Shown: positions 7,817 to 14,191 of the stretch, piece by piece
Numbering within the stretch: position 1 is the stretch's first letter
How the letters are laid out: each line of letters begins with the position of its first letter
Assembly (NCBI RefSeq): GCF_009741925.1
Contig: NZ_WPCC01000035.1
Span: forward strand, 1 to 33,735
Origin: Natronomonas sp. CBA1123
GTDB lineage: Archaea > Halobacteriota > Halobacteria > Halobacteriales > Haloarculaceae
Direction: 5' to 3'
Length of the DNA: 33,735 nt
Program-made: the position numbers and the translations under genes
Notes under the pieces: model-generated
The model's database searches: none
Told to the model about the DNA's origin: nothing
Seen by the model: only the letters and a program-made list of their open reading frames with translations

Positions 7817-7825
7817 ACATTTTTC
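7817..7825 (+). promoter_or_regulatory. TATA-like element before the ADP-ribosylglycohydrolase
   Basis: ACATTTTTC lies about 29 bp before the ATG at 7850, consistent with an independent leaderless transcript for the hydrolase. Confidence 0.45.
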
Positions 7826-7849
7826 TCAGCGGTAGTCGTTGACCCACGC

Positions 7850-8758
7850 ATGGCGCTGGATCAGGCTCGTGGGGTCCTACTGGGGCTTGCGTGTGGCGAT
7901 GCACTCGGACGGCCAGTCGAGTTCGCGACTGCCGCCGAGATTGCTGCTGAACACGGGCGACTCGACGAAATGGTCGGGAACAGAGCGTGGAACCAGCCCG
8001 CGGGGACGATTACCGACGACACCGAGCAGGCGCTGTGTATCGCGCGAAGCCTTGCCGAACAGCAGGCGTTCGAACCGACTGATATTGCAGCCCGCTTCGT
8101 CACGTGGTACGACAGCGACCCGTTCGACATCGGCCGGATGACGATGAAGTCACTAAGCCGCCTCAAACACGGTGCAGCGTGGGACGAGGCAGGCCAGCAG
8201 GTGTGGGAAAACAGCCCCGAAGGACAAAACGCCGGCAACGGGAGCGTGATGCGCTGTCCACCGCTCGCGATTCCGTACGCGACCGACAGCGACCGGCTCG
8301 TCGACATCAGCAAGCAGTCATCGCAAATTACACACGCTGACCCACGGTGCACCTACGGTTGTGCGGTGTTGAACCTCACGCTTGCAGGGGTTCTCGAAGA
8401 CGTCGACAGGCCGCTACGGGATGCCCTCGACTATCTCGGTGAGAGTGCGCCGGACGAACTCATTTCTGCTCTTCGACCACTTACCAGAGGTGATTCACCC
8501 GACACCCTGGAGACCTCCGGATACGTGATCCATTCACTGCAAACAGCACTCCACGATGGCTTGGGATGTCCAACCGCCGAGGAGGCGATTGTGACCGCCG
8601 TCAACCGTGGCGGGGACACTGATACAATCGGTGCGATTGCGGGGGCAGTCGCTGGTGCACGGTTCGGTGCGTCCGAACTACCTGAACGGTGGCTTTCTGC
8701 TATTGCCGATAGGAATGAACTCGATGAGTTAGCGACCCGACTCGTGGAGATAGCGTGA
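7850..8758 (+). CDS. ADP-ribosylglycohydrolase (DraG/ARH family)
   Basis: This 302-residue protein carries the family's metal-binding signatures. GLACGDALGRPVE (about 12-24) is followed by ITDDTEQ (about 54-60), where the TDDT residues bind one Mg2+, then by GNGSVMRCPPLA near 128-139 and by the C-terminal VNRGGDTDTIGAIAGA (about 250-265), whose D-x-D-T residues bind the second metal. Known members remove ADP-ribose from arginine, serine or other targets, or hydrolyse related ADP-ribose compounds. The substrate here is unknown. Length and motifs are complete. Neighbouring small genes in the same direction and the tRNA-Arg immediately downstream suggest an accessory block. It might reverse an ADP-ribosylation made elsewhere; no ADP-ribosyltransferase is visible in the window. 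Confidence 0.92.
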   Translation: MALDQARGVLLGLACGDALGRPVEFATAAEIAAEHGRLDEMVGNRAWNQPAGTITDDTEQALCIARSLAEQQAFEPTDIAARFVTWYDSDPFDIGRMTMKSLSRLKHGAAWDEAGQQVWENSPEGQNAGNGSVMRCPPLAIPYATDSDRLVDISKQSSQITHADPRCTYGCAVLNLTLAGVLEDVDRPLRDALDYLGESAPDELISALRPLTRGDSPDTLETSGYVIHSLQTALHDGLGCPTAEEAIVTAVNRGGDTDTIGAIAGAVAGARFGASELPERWLSAIADRNELDELATRLVEIA

Positions 8759-8779
8759 GGGCCGTTCTTGTATTCGAAA

Positions 8780-8796
8780 CGTTCCGAAACGGAACG
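8780..8796. repeat. Hairpin at the 3' trailer of tRNA-Arg
   Basis: CGTTCCG-AAA-CGGAACG is a perfect 7-bp stem with a 3-nt loop. It abuts the tRNA-Arg 3' end (overlapping 2 nt) and lies just beyond the ADP-ribosylglycohydrolase stop. It may help tRNA 3' processing or termination of either transcript. Confidence 0.5.
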
Positions 8797-8867
8797 AGCC
8801 CGACGGGAGTTGAACCCGCGACATCTTGGTCCGGAACCAAGCACTCTGTCCACTGAGCTACGGGTTC
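8795..8867 (-). tRNA. tRNA-Arg (anticodon CCG)
   Basis: A 73-nt cloverleaf on the minus strand. The 5' acceptor GAACCCG pairs with 3' CGGGCTC apart from an A3-C70 mismatch. The D stem is GCTC/GAGT, the anticodon stem CTTGG/CCAAG with loop TTCCGGA (anticodon CCG, reading CGG), and the T arm GCGGG-TTCAACT-CCCGT; the discriminator base is G. CCA is not encoded. No intron is present. A TATA-like AATAGTTACATC lies about 30-40 bp upstream (8893-8905). The mismatch in the acceptor stem is unusual and could be a natural variant or an error. Confidence 0.93.
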
Positions 8868-8940
8868 TTGCTCACGAGTAGCCGAAGCCGTGATGTAACT
8901 ATTGTGAACGGAACTACAGACGGCCAAAGAAAGTCGAGCG

Positions 8941-9525
8941 TTACGGCGATTCGCCGGTCTCGATTGAGAAGTCCGAGATGGGGTAGGCGACGCAGGTAAG
9001 CGTGTAGCCGTCGTTGAGCTCGGGGTCGCCGAGCATCTGGTTGGTGTGATGTTCGACGTAGTCCTCGCTGTTGCCGCCGTCGGTGATGTGGCCGGCACAG
9101 GAGATACACTGTCCCTCCCGGCAGGCGTAGGGGAGGTCCCAGCCCTCGTCTTCGCCCGCCTCGAGGACGGTCTCGTTCTCCTTGACCTCGATGGTGGTGC
9201 CTTCCTTCACGTACTCGATTTCGTACACTTCCGCTTCGTCGTCGGGGATGGCGGCCGGACTGTCGTCGCCCGCCTCGCCGTCTTCGAGTTCGCCCTCGCT
9301 TTCACCCTCGCCGGCAGCGACCGCCGCGGCGGCCGCACCGCCACCGCCGATACTGCGGTTGCCCGGTTCGGGGAACTCCGTCTCCGGGACCGCCGAGGCC
9401 CGCTGTTCGACGACCTCGTCGGAGATGTCCTCTCGGGGCGTCCATTCCGCGCCCTTCGAGAAGTGCAGGACGACCGCGGCGAGTGTCAGCACCGCCCCGC
9501 CAACGATACCCACTGTCGTGACCAT
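8941..9525 (-). CDS. Membrane-anchored [2Fe-2S] ferredoxin
   Basis: A 194-residue protein with an N-terminal membrane segment (about residues 3-21). A long acidic and Gly/Ala-rich linker follows (about 25-97; it contains a run of alanines and GEGESEGELEDGE). The C-terminal domain is a plant-type ferredoxin. The cluster ligands are C135, C140 and C143 (ACREGQCISC) and C178 (TLTCVAYP). It would pass single electrons at the inner face of the cytoplasmic membrane or, if the N-terminus is cytosolic, outside; topology is not settled by the sequence. Haloarchaea use [2Fe-2S] ferredoxins as main electron carriers, and this anchored form differs from the soluble major one. No clear redox partner adjoins it; the divergent neighbour is a GST-family reductase. 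Confidence 0.92.
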   Translation of the reverse strand: MVTTVGIVGGAVLTLAAVVLHFSKGAEWTPREDISDEVVEQRASAVPETEFPEPGNRSIGGGGAAAAAVAAGEGESEGELEDGEAGDDSPAAIPDDEAEVYEIEYVKEGTTIEVKENETVLEAGEDEGWDLPYACREGQCISCAGHITDGGNSEDYVEHHTNQMLGDPELNDGYTLTCVAYPISDFSIETGESP

Positions 9526-9579
9526 ATTCGATGTTAGTAAAGGCCCTTCAATAGCGTTGTGATTCGACCTTTTTTCCTC

Positions 9580-9596
9580 GGCGGCCTTCGGCCGCC
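9580..9596. repeat. GC-rich hairpin in the ferredoxin/GST intergenic region
   Basis: GGCGGCC-TTC-GGCCGCC is a perfect 7-bp stem with a 3-nt loop, preceded on the plus strand by a run of T. It lies in the 207-bp gap between two divergent genes, so a terminator role is unlikely; a regulatory or neutral role is possible. Nothing else in the gap is recognisable apart from the GST promoter. Confidence 0.45.
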
Positions 9597-9703
9597 TCCG
9601 CGTACGGCGACGGAACGACTCGAACTCCTGCCCAGTACCACGAAATTACGCGACGGCGATTCTACCGTCACCGATTCCGGCAACCCCCGTCGTCGCCCGG
9701 AAG

Positions 9704-9709
9704 CATATC
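9704..9709 (+). promoter_or_regulatory. TATA-like element of the GST-family gene
   Basis: CATATC lies about 27 bp before the ATG at 9733, supporting that start over the open frame that extends further upstream through the intergenic hairpin. Confidence 0.5.
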
Positions 9710-9732
9710 CCCCGAGAGCGCGGACGAGCGGT

Positions 9733-10695
9733 ATGGTCAATCAGTTCATCGACGGCGAGTGGGTAACCGAGTACGACCCCACCGACGACGACGGGTCGTT
9801 CCAGCGCCAGCCCACGACGTTCCGGGACCGCGTCGACGCCGAAGACGTCGAAGTGGGTCGCTATCACCTCTACGTGTCGTATGCCTGCCCGTGGGCGCAC
9901 CGAACGCTCGTCACTCGGAAACTGCTCGGGTTGGAGGACGCCATCTCCGTCGACGTGGTCGACCCCTACCGCGACGACGAGGGCTGGCAGTTCACCCCCG
10001 AGAAGGACGGCGCCACCGAGGACACCGTCAACGGCGCCGACTACCTCCGGGAGGTGTACATCGAGGCCGACCCCGACTACACCGGCCGTGTCACGGTGCC
10101 GGTGCTGTGGGACAAAAAGGAGGACACCATCGTCAACAACGAGTCCCGGGAGATTATGCGGAACCTGACGACGGCGTTCGCCGGGTTGGGCAACGGCGTC
10201 GACCTCGCACCCGCGGACCGTAGAGCGGACATCGACTCCGTCCTCGACGATATCTACGAGCCCATCAACAACGGTGTCTACCGAACCGGCTTCGCCGAGA
10301 CGCAGTCGGCCTACGACGAAGCCGTCACCGAACTGTTCGACGCCCTCGACCACTGGGATTCGGTGCTGGCCGACCAGCGGTATCTCGTCGGTGACCGTCT
10401 CACTGAGGCCGACATCGCGATGTACACCACGCTCGTCCGCTTCGACGAGGTATACCACACCCACTTCATGTGCAACCACGAACTCATTCGGGAGTACGAC
10501 AACCTCTGGCCCTACCTACGAGACCTGTATCAGACACCGGGATTCGGCGAGACGACCCACATGGACCACATCAAGGAACACTACTACACCACGCATCCGG
10601 ACGTGAGCCCAAAACGAATCGTGCCGATGGGACCGAACCCCGATTTCGAGGCCCCGCACGACCGCGACGCCCTTGCCGGCGAGCCTCCGGTCTGA
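9733..10695 (+). CDS. Glutathione S-transferase family, glutathionyl-hydroquinone reductase-like (ECM4/YqjG type)
   Basis: This 320-residue protein has the Xi-class architecture. The N-terminal thioredoxin-like domain contains the catalytic motif SYACPWAHRT with C52. The segments VPVLWDKKEDTIVNNES (cis-Pro and thiol-binding loop) and DSVLDDIYEPINNGVYRTGFA follow, then the helical C-terminal domain with GDRLTEADIAMYTTLVRFDEVYHTHF and a long C-terminal extension. Bacterial and yeast members reduce glutathionyl-(hydro)quinones. Haloarchaea generally make gamma-glutamylcysteine instead of glutathione, so that thiol is the likely cofactor (inference). Start chosen by promoter spacing and family length. 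It is divergent from the [2Fe-2S] ferredoxin gene and monocistronic. Confidence 0.92.
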   Translation: MVNQFIDGEWVTEYDPTDDDGSFQRQPTTFRDRVDAEDVEVGRYHLYVSYACPWAHRTLVTRKLLGLEDAISVDVVDPYRDDEGWQFTPEKDGATEDTVNGADYLREVYIEADPDYTGRVTVPVLWDKKEDTIVNNESREIMRNLTTAFAGLGNGVDLAPADRRADIDSVLDDIYEPINNGVYRTGFAETQSAYDEAVTELFDALDHWDSVLADQRYLVGDRLTEADIAMYTTLVRFDEVYHTHFMCNHELIREYDNLWPYLRDLYQTPGFGETTHMDHIKEHYYTTHPDVSPKRIVPMGPNPDFEAPHDRDALAGEPPV

Positions 10696-10744
10696 AATCG
10701 TCGAGCCCCGTTCTCCCGGGCGCAGACTCCGCCGGTGGCGTTAC

Positions 10745-10776
10745 GCATATATGTGTGCGTGGTATACCCACACATA
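10745..10776. promoter_or_regulatory. Promoter with palindromic operator for the 48-residue protein
   Basis: A TATA box (CATATAT, 10745-10751) lies about 31 bp before the ATG at 10780. Overlapping its end and covering the expected transcription start is an inverted repeat: TATGTGTG (10750-10757) and CACACATA (10769-10776), enclosing the perfect palindrome GGTATACC (10761-10768). This is a strong candidate repressor site. Confidence 0.6.
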
Positions 10777-10779
10777 GCC

Positions 10780-10926
10780 ATGCCGGATACGAAGCGAGGC
10801 CGCGAACAGAAGGGTCGGAAGAAGCGAGAGCAGCGCCGCGAATACGAAATCGAGCGGGAACTCGAGGCCCAAGAGCGCGAGCGGGACTTCGAAGAACTGT
10901 ACGAGGAACAGGAAATCGAGCTGTGA
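10780..10926 (+). CDS. Very small charged helical protein
   Basis: A 48-residue protein starting MPDTKRGREQ. Its first half is highly basic (KRGREQKGRKKREQRR) and its second half highly acidic (a helix ending YEEQEIEL). It is predicted to be one long charged helix without Cys or hydrophobic core. The ATG at 10780 is preferred because the TATA box and palindrome precede it; an upstream in-frame start would run through the promoter. I do not recognise the family. A basic-then-acidic design suggests binding to nucleic acid or another protein. The elaborate palindrome over its promoter suggests a real, tightly controlled gene. Confidence 0.65.
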   Translation: MPDTKRGREQKGRKKREQRREYEIERELEAQERERDFEELYEEQEIEL

Positions 10927-11046
10927 GCGGTTGGTGACGGCTGATTCTGATTATTACTCGAGGTGGGGAGCCACCGCTACGGTCGGACGGTGACTCGCGA
11001 CGGAACCCATATTCGACTCGAATCCCTAGCGACGGGCGACGACTCG

Positions 11047-11073
11047 CTTCTGCCGTAAGAGAAACGGCAGAAG
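11047..11073. promoter_or_regulatory. Perfect inverted-repeat operator enclosing a TATA-like element
   Basis: CTTCTGCCGT (11047-11056) and ACGGCAGAAG (11064-11073) form a perfect 10-bp inverted repeat. The 7-nt spacer AAGAGAA is part of a TATA-like stretch (TAAGAGA, 11056-11062) centred 28 bp before the ATG at 11087. A dimeric regulator bound here would cover the TATA box and repress. The winged-helix protein encoded at 11389 is the obvious candidate (inference). Confidence 0.7.
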
Positions 11074-11086
11074 CCCACCCCAAACC

Positions 11087-11392
11087 ATGGCTTACACACT
11101 GATACTCGGCGTTCTGCTGGCGTTCGGGACGGTGAGTGCTGCCGGCATCCTCGGCGTCGGCCTCGCCGCGTTCATCCAGCGACGCTCGTGGCCGTATCTG
11201 CTGGTCGCACTCGCCCTCGCGGCGCTTTTCGTCCGCGCAATGACGGGTGTGGGATACATGACCGGCGGACTCTCGCTGGAAGCACACCACCTCTTGGAAC
11301 ACGGACTCGACATCGTGATGGCCGCCCTCGTCATCGCCGCCGTGCTGTCGGCACACACCCTCGGTGACCGCATCGGAGGTGAGATACGGTGA
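11087..11392 (+). CDS. Three-helix membrane protein with a histidine cluster (DUF7471-like)
   Basis: A 101-residue integral membrane protein with hydrophobic segments at about 5-30, 36-56 and 70-92. Between segments two and three it has LSLEAHHLLEHGLDI, with H67, H68 and H72 next to the membrane boundary, and another His at 90. This histidine arrangement could bind a metal ion or heme. Its stop overlaps the GTG of the next gene (winged-helix regulator), so the two are translationally coupled. A P19-type metal-binding lipoprotein follows. The family name DUF7471 is a recollection. Function is unknown; a sensor or transporter accessory role in metal homeostasis is inferred from context only. 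Confidence 0.85.
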   Translation: MAYTLILGVLLAFGTVSAAGILGVGLAAFIQRRSWPYLLVALALAALFVRAMTGVGYMTGGLSLEAHHLLEHGLDIVMAALVIAAVLSAHTLGDRIGGEIR

Positions 11393-11889
11393 GCGGCACC
11401 CGCGACAGCATCGAACGACACATCCGGGAGGACCCGGGCGTCCACTTCAACGAGTTGGTCCGGGCGCTGGACCTCGCACCCGGGCAGGTCCAGTATCACG
11501 TCCGAAAACTCCGGCGCCGCAGCGCCGTCGTCACCGACGAACTGTTCGGTCGGACCCACTACTACCCGCCGGAGTACGACGAGTGGGAGCGAGCGGCACT
11601 GGCGCTGTTGCGCCGGGAGACGAGCGCCGAAATCGTCGCGACCCTGCTCGACGAGGGACCGAGTCGACCCGTCGACATCGCCGAATCGGTCGGCATCGCC
11701 CGCAGCACGCTCTCATGGCACACCGAGCGACTCGTCGAAGCCGGCTTACTCGAGAAGCGCTACGACGGCCACCAACTCGCCGTCGTCGACGCCGACCGGA
11801 CCGCCGAGTTGCTGGACACCGCCGACCCGCGGCTCCCCGAGCGCCTCGTCGACCGATTTACGCGACTCGTCGACGCGCTGTTGGAATAA
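11389..11889 (+). CDS. Double winged-helix transcriptional regulator
   Basis: A 166-residue protein starting with GTG at 11389, overlapping the upstream stop. It has two winged-helix domains. The first (about 3-60) reads SIERHIREDPGVHFNELVRALDLAPGQVQYHVRKL, with the recognition helix at GQVQYHVRKL. The second (about 65-140) reads ALALLRRETSAEIVATLL, then RPVDIAESVGIARSTLSWHTERL, with the recognition helix at ARSTLSWHTERL. Tandem wHTH proteins of this ArsR/MarR-like type are common haloarchaeal regulators; no effector-binding cysteines are present. Being coupled to the membrane protein suggests that protein transmits a signal to it. The inverted repeat at 11047-11073 is its likely target. Confidence 0.9.
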   Translation: MSGTRDSIERHIREDPGVHFNELVRALDLAPGQVQYHVRKLRRRSAVVTDELFGRTHYYPPEYDEWERAALALLRRETSAEIVATLLDEGPSRPVDIAESVGIARSTLSWHTERLVEAGLLEKRYDGHQLAVVDADRTAELLDTADPRLPERLVDRFTRLVDALLE

Positions 11890-11929
11890 CGGACGACGAC
11901 AGTCCGCATGATTCGACGGTCGGACCAGA

Positions 11930-11938
11930 ATCCAAATA
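11930..11938 (+). promoter_or_regulatory. TATA-like element of the P19-like lipoprotein gene
   Basis: CAAATACGG is about 30 bp before the ATG at 11964, so this gene probably has its own leaderless transcript and is not simply read from the upstream pair. Confidence 0.45.
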
Positions 11939-11963
11939 CGGGTCCCGAACCGACGCATACGTA

Positions 11964-13043
11964 ATGCAACGCCGCGACTACGTTCGTGCGTGCCTCGGTG
12001 CCGGTGCCGTCGGAGTGGCCGGCTGTTCGGACCTCATTCGGACGCGGGAAGTCACCTCCACGCCGCCGATTCTCGAGAACCGACCCGACCGCGTGTACTA
12101 CCCGACGCACGTCGACGGGATGGCGATGGTCGATATGGCCAAAACCGACGACGGCGAGTACGCCTTCGCGCTGATGTACACCTACCCGCACCGCTTCTGG
12201 CGGGTCGATGCGACGACGACCCAACCCGAGGAGGCCAACCTCCACGACGTCGACGGGAGCAACGACATCCACCTGATGGCGGTCGTCTGGGACCCCCAGA
12301 CCGGCCGTGTCCTCCCGGATACGGGCATGAGCGTCGACATCGCCCGCGACGGCGAATCGCTGGACGAACAGGTCATCTACCCGATGCTGTCGGCGCGGAT
12401 GGGCTTTCACTACGGCGCGAACTTCAAACTCGACGGCGAGGGTACCTACGACGTGACGATGTCGGTCGGCGGCACGAACGTCCGTCGGACCGGCGAGTAC
12501 GTGGGCCGCTTCAGCGACCCCGGCAGCGTCACGGTTCCCTTCGAGTTCACCACCGAGAAGCGCGACGAACTCGGCATCGAGCGGGCTGGCGACCGGGCCG
12601 GCGAGGCCGCCGTCCCGTCGGTCATGGAGATGAACCACCCTCTCGGCGTCGCACCCACGCCGGAGGAACTCCCCGGAACCCACCACGGAACCGCCGAAAG
12701 CGACGAGGCGAAACTCGTCGTCGTCTCGCTCTCGGAGCGCCCCGACGGCGTCGACGGCGAGGGCGACTATCTCGCGGTGTCGGCCCGAACGCCGTACAAC
12801 GAACTCGTGTTGCCGGGAATGGCGCTTGACGCGACCGTCGAACGCGACGGCGAGACCGTCTTCGAGGGGACACTCGAGCGCACCTTCGACGACAGCCTCA
12901 ATTACCACTACGGTACGGCCGTCGACGACGTGCAGGCGGGCGACGAACTCACGCTCGAAGTCGTCACGCACCCACAGGTGGCCCGCCACGAAGGGTACGA
13001 GACGGCGTTCCTTCAGATGCCGAACGCCGAGTTGACGCTGTAG
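11964..13043 (+). CDS. Tat lipoprotein with P19/Tp34-like metal-binding domains (DUF7350-like)
   Basis: A 359-residue protein with a twin-arginine signal (MQRRDYVRACLGAGAVG) and lipobox VAGC, so C21 would be lipidated and the protein anchored outside the membrane. Residues about 40-195 resemble the P19/Tp34 periplasmic iron/copper-binding family: VDMAKTDDGEYAFALMYTYPHRFW, an NDIHLMAVVWDP strand and the hallmark MGFHYGANFKLDGEGTYDV. Residues about 230-359 look like a second, weaker copy of the fold (ETRV-type strands, then LNYHYGTAVDD). Family members help high-affinity iron uptake with an FTR1-type permease; none is visible here. Neighbours are a His-containing membrane protein and a regulator, suggesting metal homeostasis. 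DUF7350 is a recollection. Confidence 0.82.
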   Translation: MQRRDYVRACLGAGAVGVAGCSDLIRTREVTSTPPILENRPDRVYYPTHVDGMAMVDMAKTDDGEYAFALMYTYPHRFWRVDATTTQPEEANLHDVDGSNDIHLMAVVWDPQTGRVLPDTGMSVDIARDGESLDEQVIYPMLSARMGFHYGANFKLDGEGTYDVTMSVGGTNVRRTGEYVGRFSDPGSVTVPFEFTTEKRDELGIERAGDRAGEAAVPSVMEMNHPLGVAPTPEELPGTHHGTAESDEAKLVVVSLSERPDGVDGEGDYLAVSARTPYNELVLPGMALDATVERDGETVFEGTLERTFDDSLNYHYGTAVDDVQAGDELTLEVVTHPQVARHEGYETAFLQMPNAELTL

Positions 13044-13084
13044 TTCGACACCGCAGTTTTGAGGGACCGGACCGTAAGCCGACC

Positions 13085-13804
13085 GTGGCCTCCGAGTGTG
13101 CCGTCTGTGGCGAGGACGCGACGGTCAGCGACGCCTGTCCGCACTGCGGTGGAGCGTACTGTCCTGACCACCGGCCGCCCGACGCCCACGACTGTCCGGG
13201 GACGGCCGCCGGAACGACGGCCGGTTGGCGACTAGACCTCGACAAGTCGGACGCGGAGCGAAACGACACCGACGGCGAGACACCATCGCTATCGTCGCTG
13301 TTCCGGCCGGGCGTCGGTCTCGCCGTGTTGACGCTCGTCATCGTCGGCCTCGCGTTGGGCGCCGTCGCCGCTGTCGACCCCTTCGACGGCGGCGGACTCG
13401 ACGCCGACGCGGTCGAAACCCACATCGAGAACGGAAGCGACGCTGCGCGGGCCGACGCTGGCGTGGGAACGACCCAACACGACGATTCACTCGCCGCGGT
13501 CGCTCGCGCACACAGTCGCGACATGCGCGACCGAGGATTCGTCAACCACACGAACCCCGACGGGGAAGGTCCGCAAGACAGAGTCGACGCTGCCGGGCTC
13601 GACTGTCGGGTCGGCGAGAACATCTATCAGACGCCGCGAGGTGCCATCGCCACCTCCGAGCGTGCGTTCGCCGACCACGTCGTCCGGTCGTGGCTGGATT
13701 CGCCGGGCCACCGCCGGACGCTACTGCGAGACCGCTACACGAGACAGGGCGTCGGCGTCGCGGTGGGCGACGATGCCGTCTACGTCACGCAACTGTTCTG
13801 CTGA
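13085..13804 (+). CDS. AN1-type zinc finger fused to a membrane-anchored CAP/SCP domain
   Basis: A 239-residue protein starting with GTG at 13085, about 28 bp after a T-rich TATA-like box. Residues 5-37 hold eight zinc ligands in AN1 order (C5, C8, C18, C21, C26, H29, H35, C37). One membrane helix (about 76-97) separates this from a CAP domain (about 110-239). The CAP domain has the family features VARAHSRDMRDRGFVNHTNPDG, ENIYQTPRG and VRSWLDSPGHRRTLL, with probable cavity histidines and glutamate. With the zinc finger cytosolic, the CAP domain would be outside the cell. CAP proteins bind lipids or act in envelope biology; no enzyme activity can be assigned. The stop is one base from the end of the oppositely oriented TM2 gene. 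Confidence 0.88.
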   Translation: MASECAVCGEDATVSDACPHCGGAYCPDHRPPDAHDCPGTAAGTTAGWRLDLDKSDAERNDTDGETPSLSSLFRPGVGLAVLTLVIVGLALGAVAAVDPFDGGGLDADAVETHIENGSDAARADAGVGTTQHDDSLAAVARAHSRDMRDRGFVNHTNPDGEGPQDRVDAAGLDCRVGENIYQTPRGAIATSERAFADHVVRSWLDSPGHRRTLLRDRYTRQGVGVAVGDDAVYVTQLFC

Positions 13805-13805
13805 C

Positions 13806-14147
13806 TCAATTGACGTACTTTCGCTGGAACTCCTCGTCGGTCTTCGTGAGATACAGGATGCCCTCGATGAGACCGACGAGGGCCGGGATGGCCGTCCAGA
13901 AGAAACAGAGATACAGCACGCCCATTCCCGTCTCGCCGAGGTAGAACTTGTGGACGCCGAGCCCGCCGAGCAGGATGGCGAGAACGCCCGCCGTGACGCG
14001 GTCCTTATCGTAGTCCTGTGCGGGAGATTTCTGTCTGACGCCACACTCCGGGCAGATTTCGGCTTCCTTCTTGATTATCTCGCCACAGCTCGAACAGTAC
14101 TGTTCGTCCTCCGCCGGGCCGCCAGCGTCTCCGTGTTCGGTCGACAT
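13806..14147 (-). CDS. Zinc-ribbon plus TM2 domain membrane protein
   Basis: A 113-residue protein. The N-terminal zinc ribbon has C18, C21, C32 and C35 (YCSSCGEIIKKEAEICPECG). The C-terminal TM2 domain has two helices joined by a short loop (VLAILLGGLGVHKFYLGETGMGVLYLCFFW, then PALVGLIEGILYL). The GxHxFYLG motif is the TM2 hallmark. The role of the TM2 family in archaea is unknown. A good TATA box (TTATATAC on the minus strand, 14172-14179) lies 28 bp before the ATG, so the transcript is leaderless. It converges on the CAP gene with one base between them. Confidence 0.92.
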   Translation of the reverse strand: MSTEHGDAGGPAEDEQYCSSCGEIIKKEAEICPECGVRQKSPAQDYDKDRVTAGVLAILLGGLGVHKFYLGETGMGVLYLCFFWTAIPALVGLIEGILYLTKTDEEFQRKYVN

Positions 14148-14171
14148 ACTCGGAGTTGCTCCGCGCGACCG

Positions 14172-14179
14172 TATATAAC
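14172..14179 (-). promoter_or_regulatory. TATA box of the TM2 gene
   Basis: Minus-strand TTATATAC is centred 28 bp from the ATG at 14147, a textbook leaderless arrangement. Confidence 0.7.
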
Positions 14180-14191
14180 TGACCCCCGAAA

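Noticed and set aside
5917-8867. Integration at the tRNA-Arg 3' end with a duplicated attachment site
   Set aside because: I looked for a second copy of the tRNA 3' sequence on the far side of the block and found none, and there is no integrase gene; the block may still be mobile in origin but this is not shown.
9580-9596. Intrinsic terminator formed by the GC-rich hairpin
   Set aside because: It lies between two divergent genes, and the T-run precedes the hairpin on the plus strand, so it does not follow either gene in the needed order.
9600-9640. A tRNA T-arm-like sequence in the ferredoxin/GST gap
   Set aside because: Only the TTCGAGT-like loop resembles a tRNA; the stems do not pair and no anticodon arm is present.
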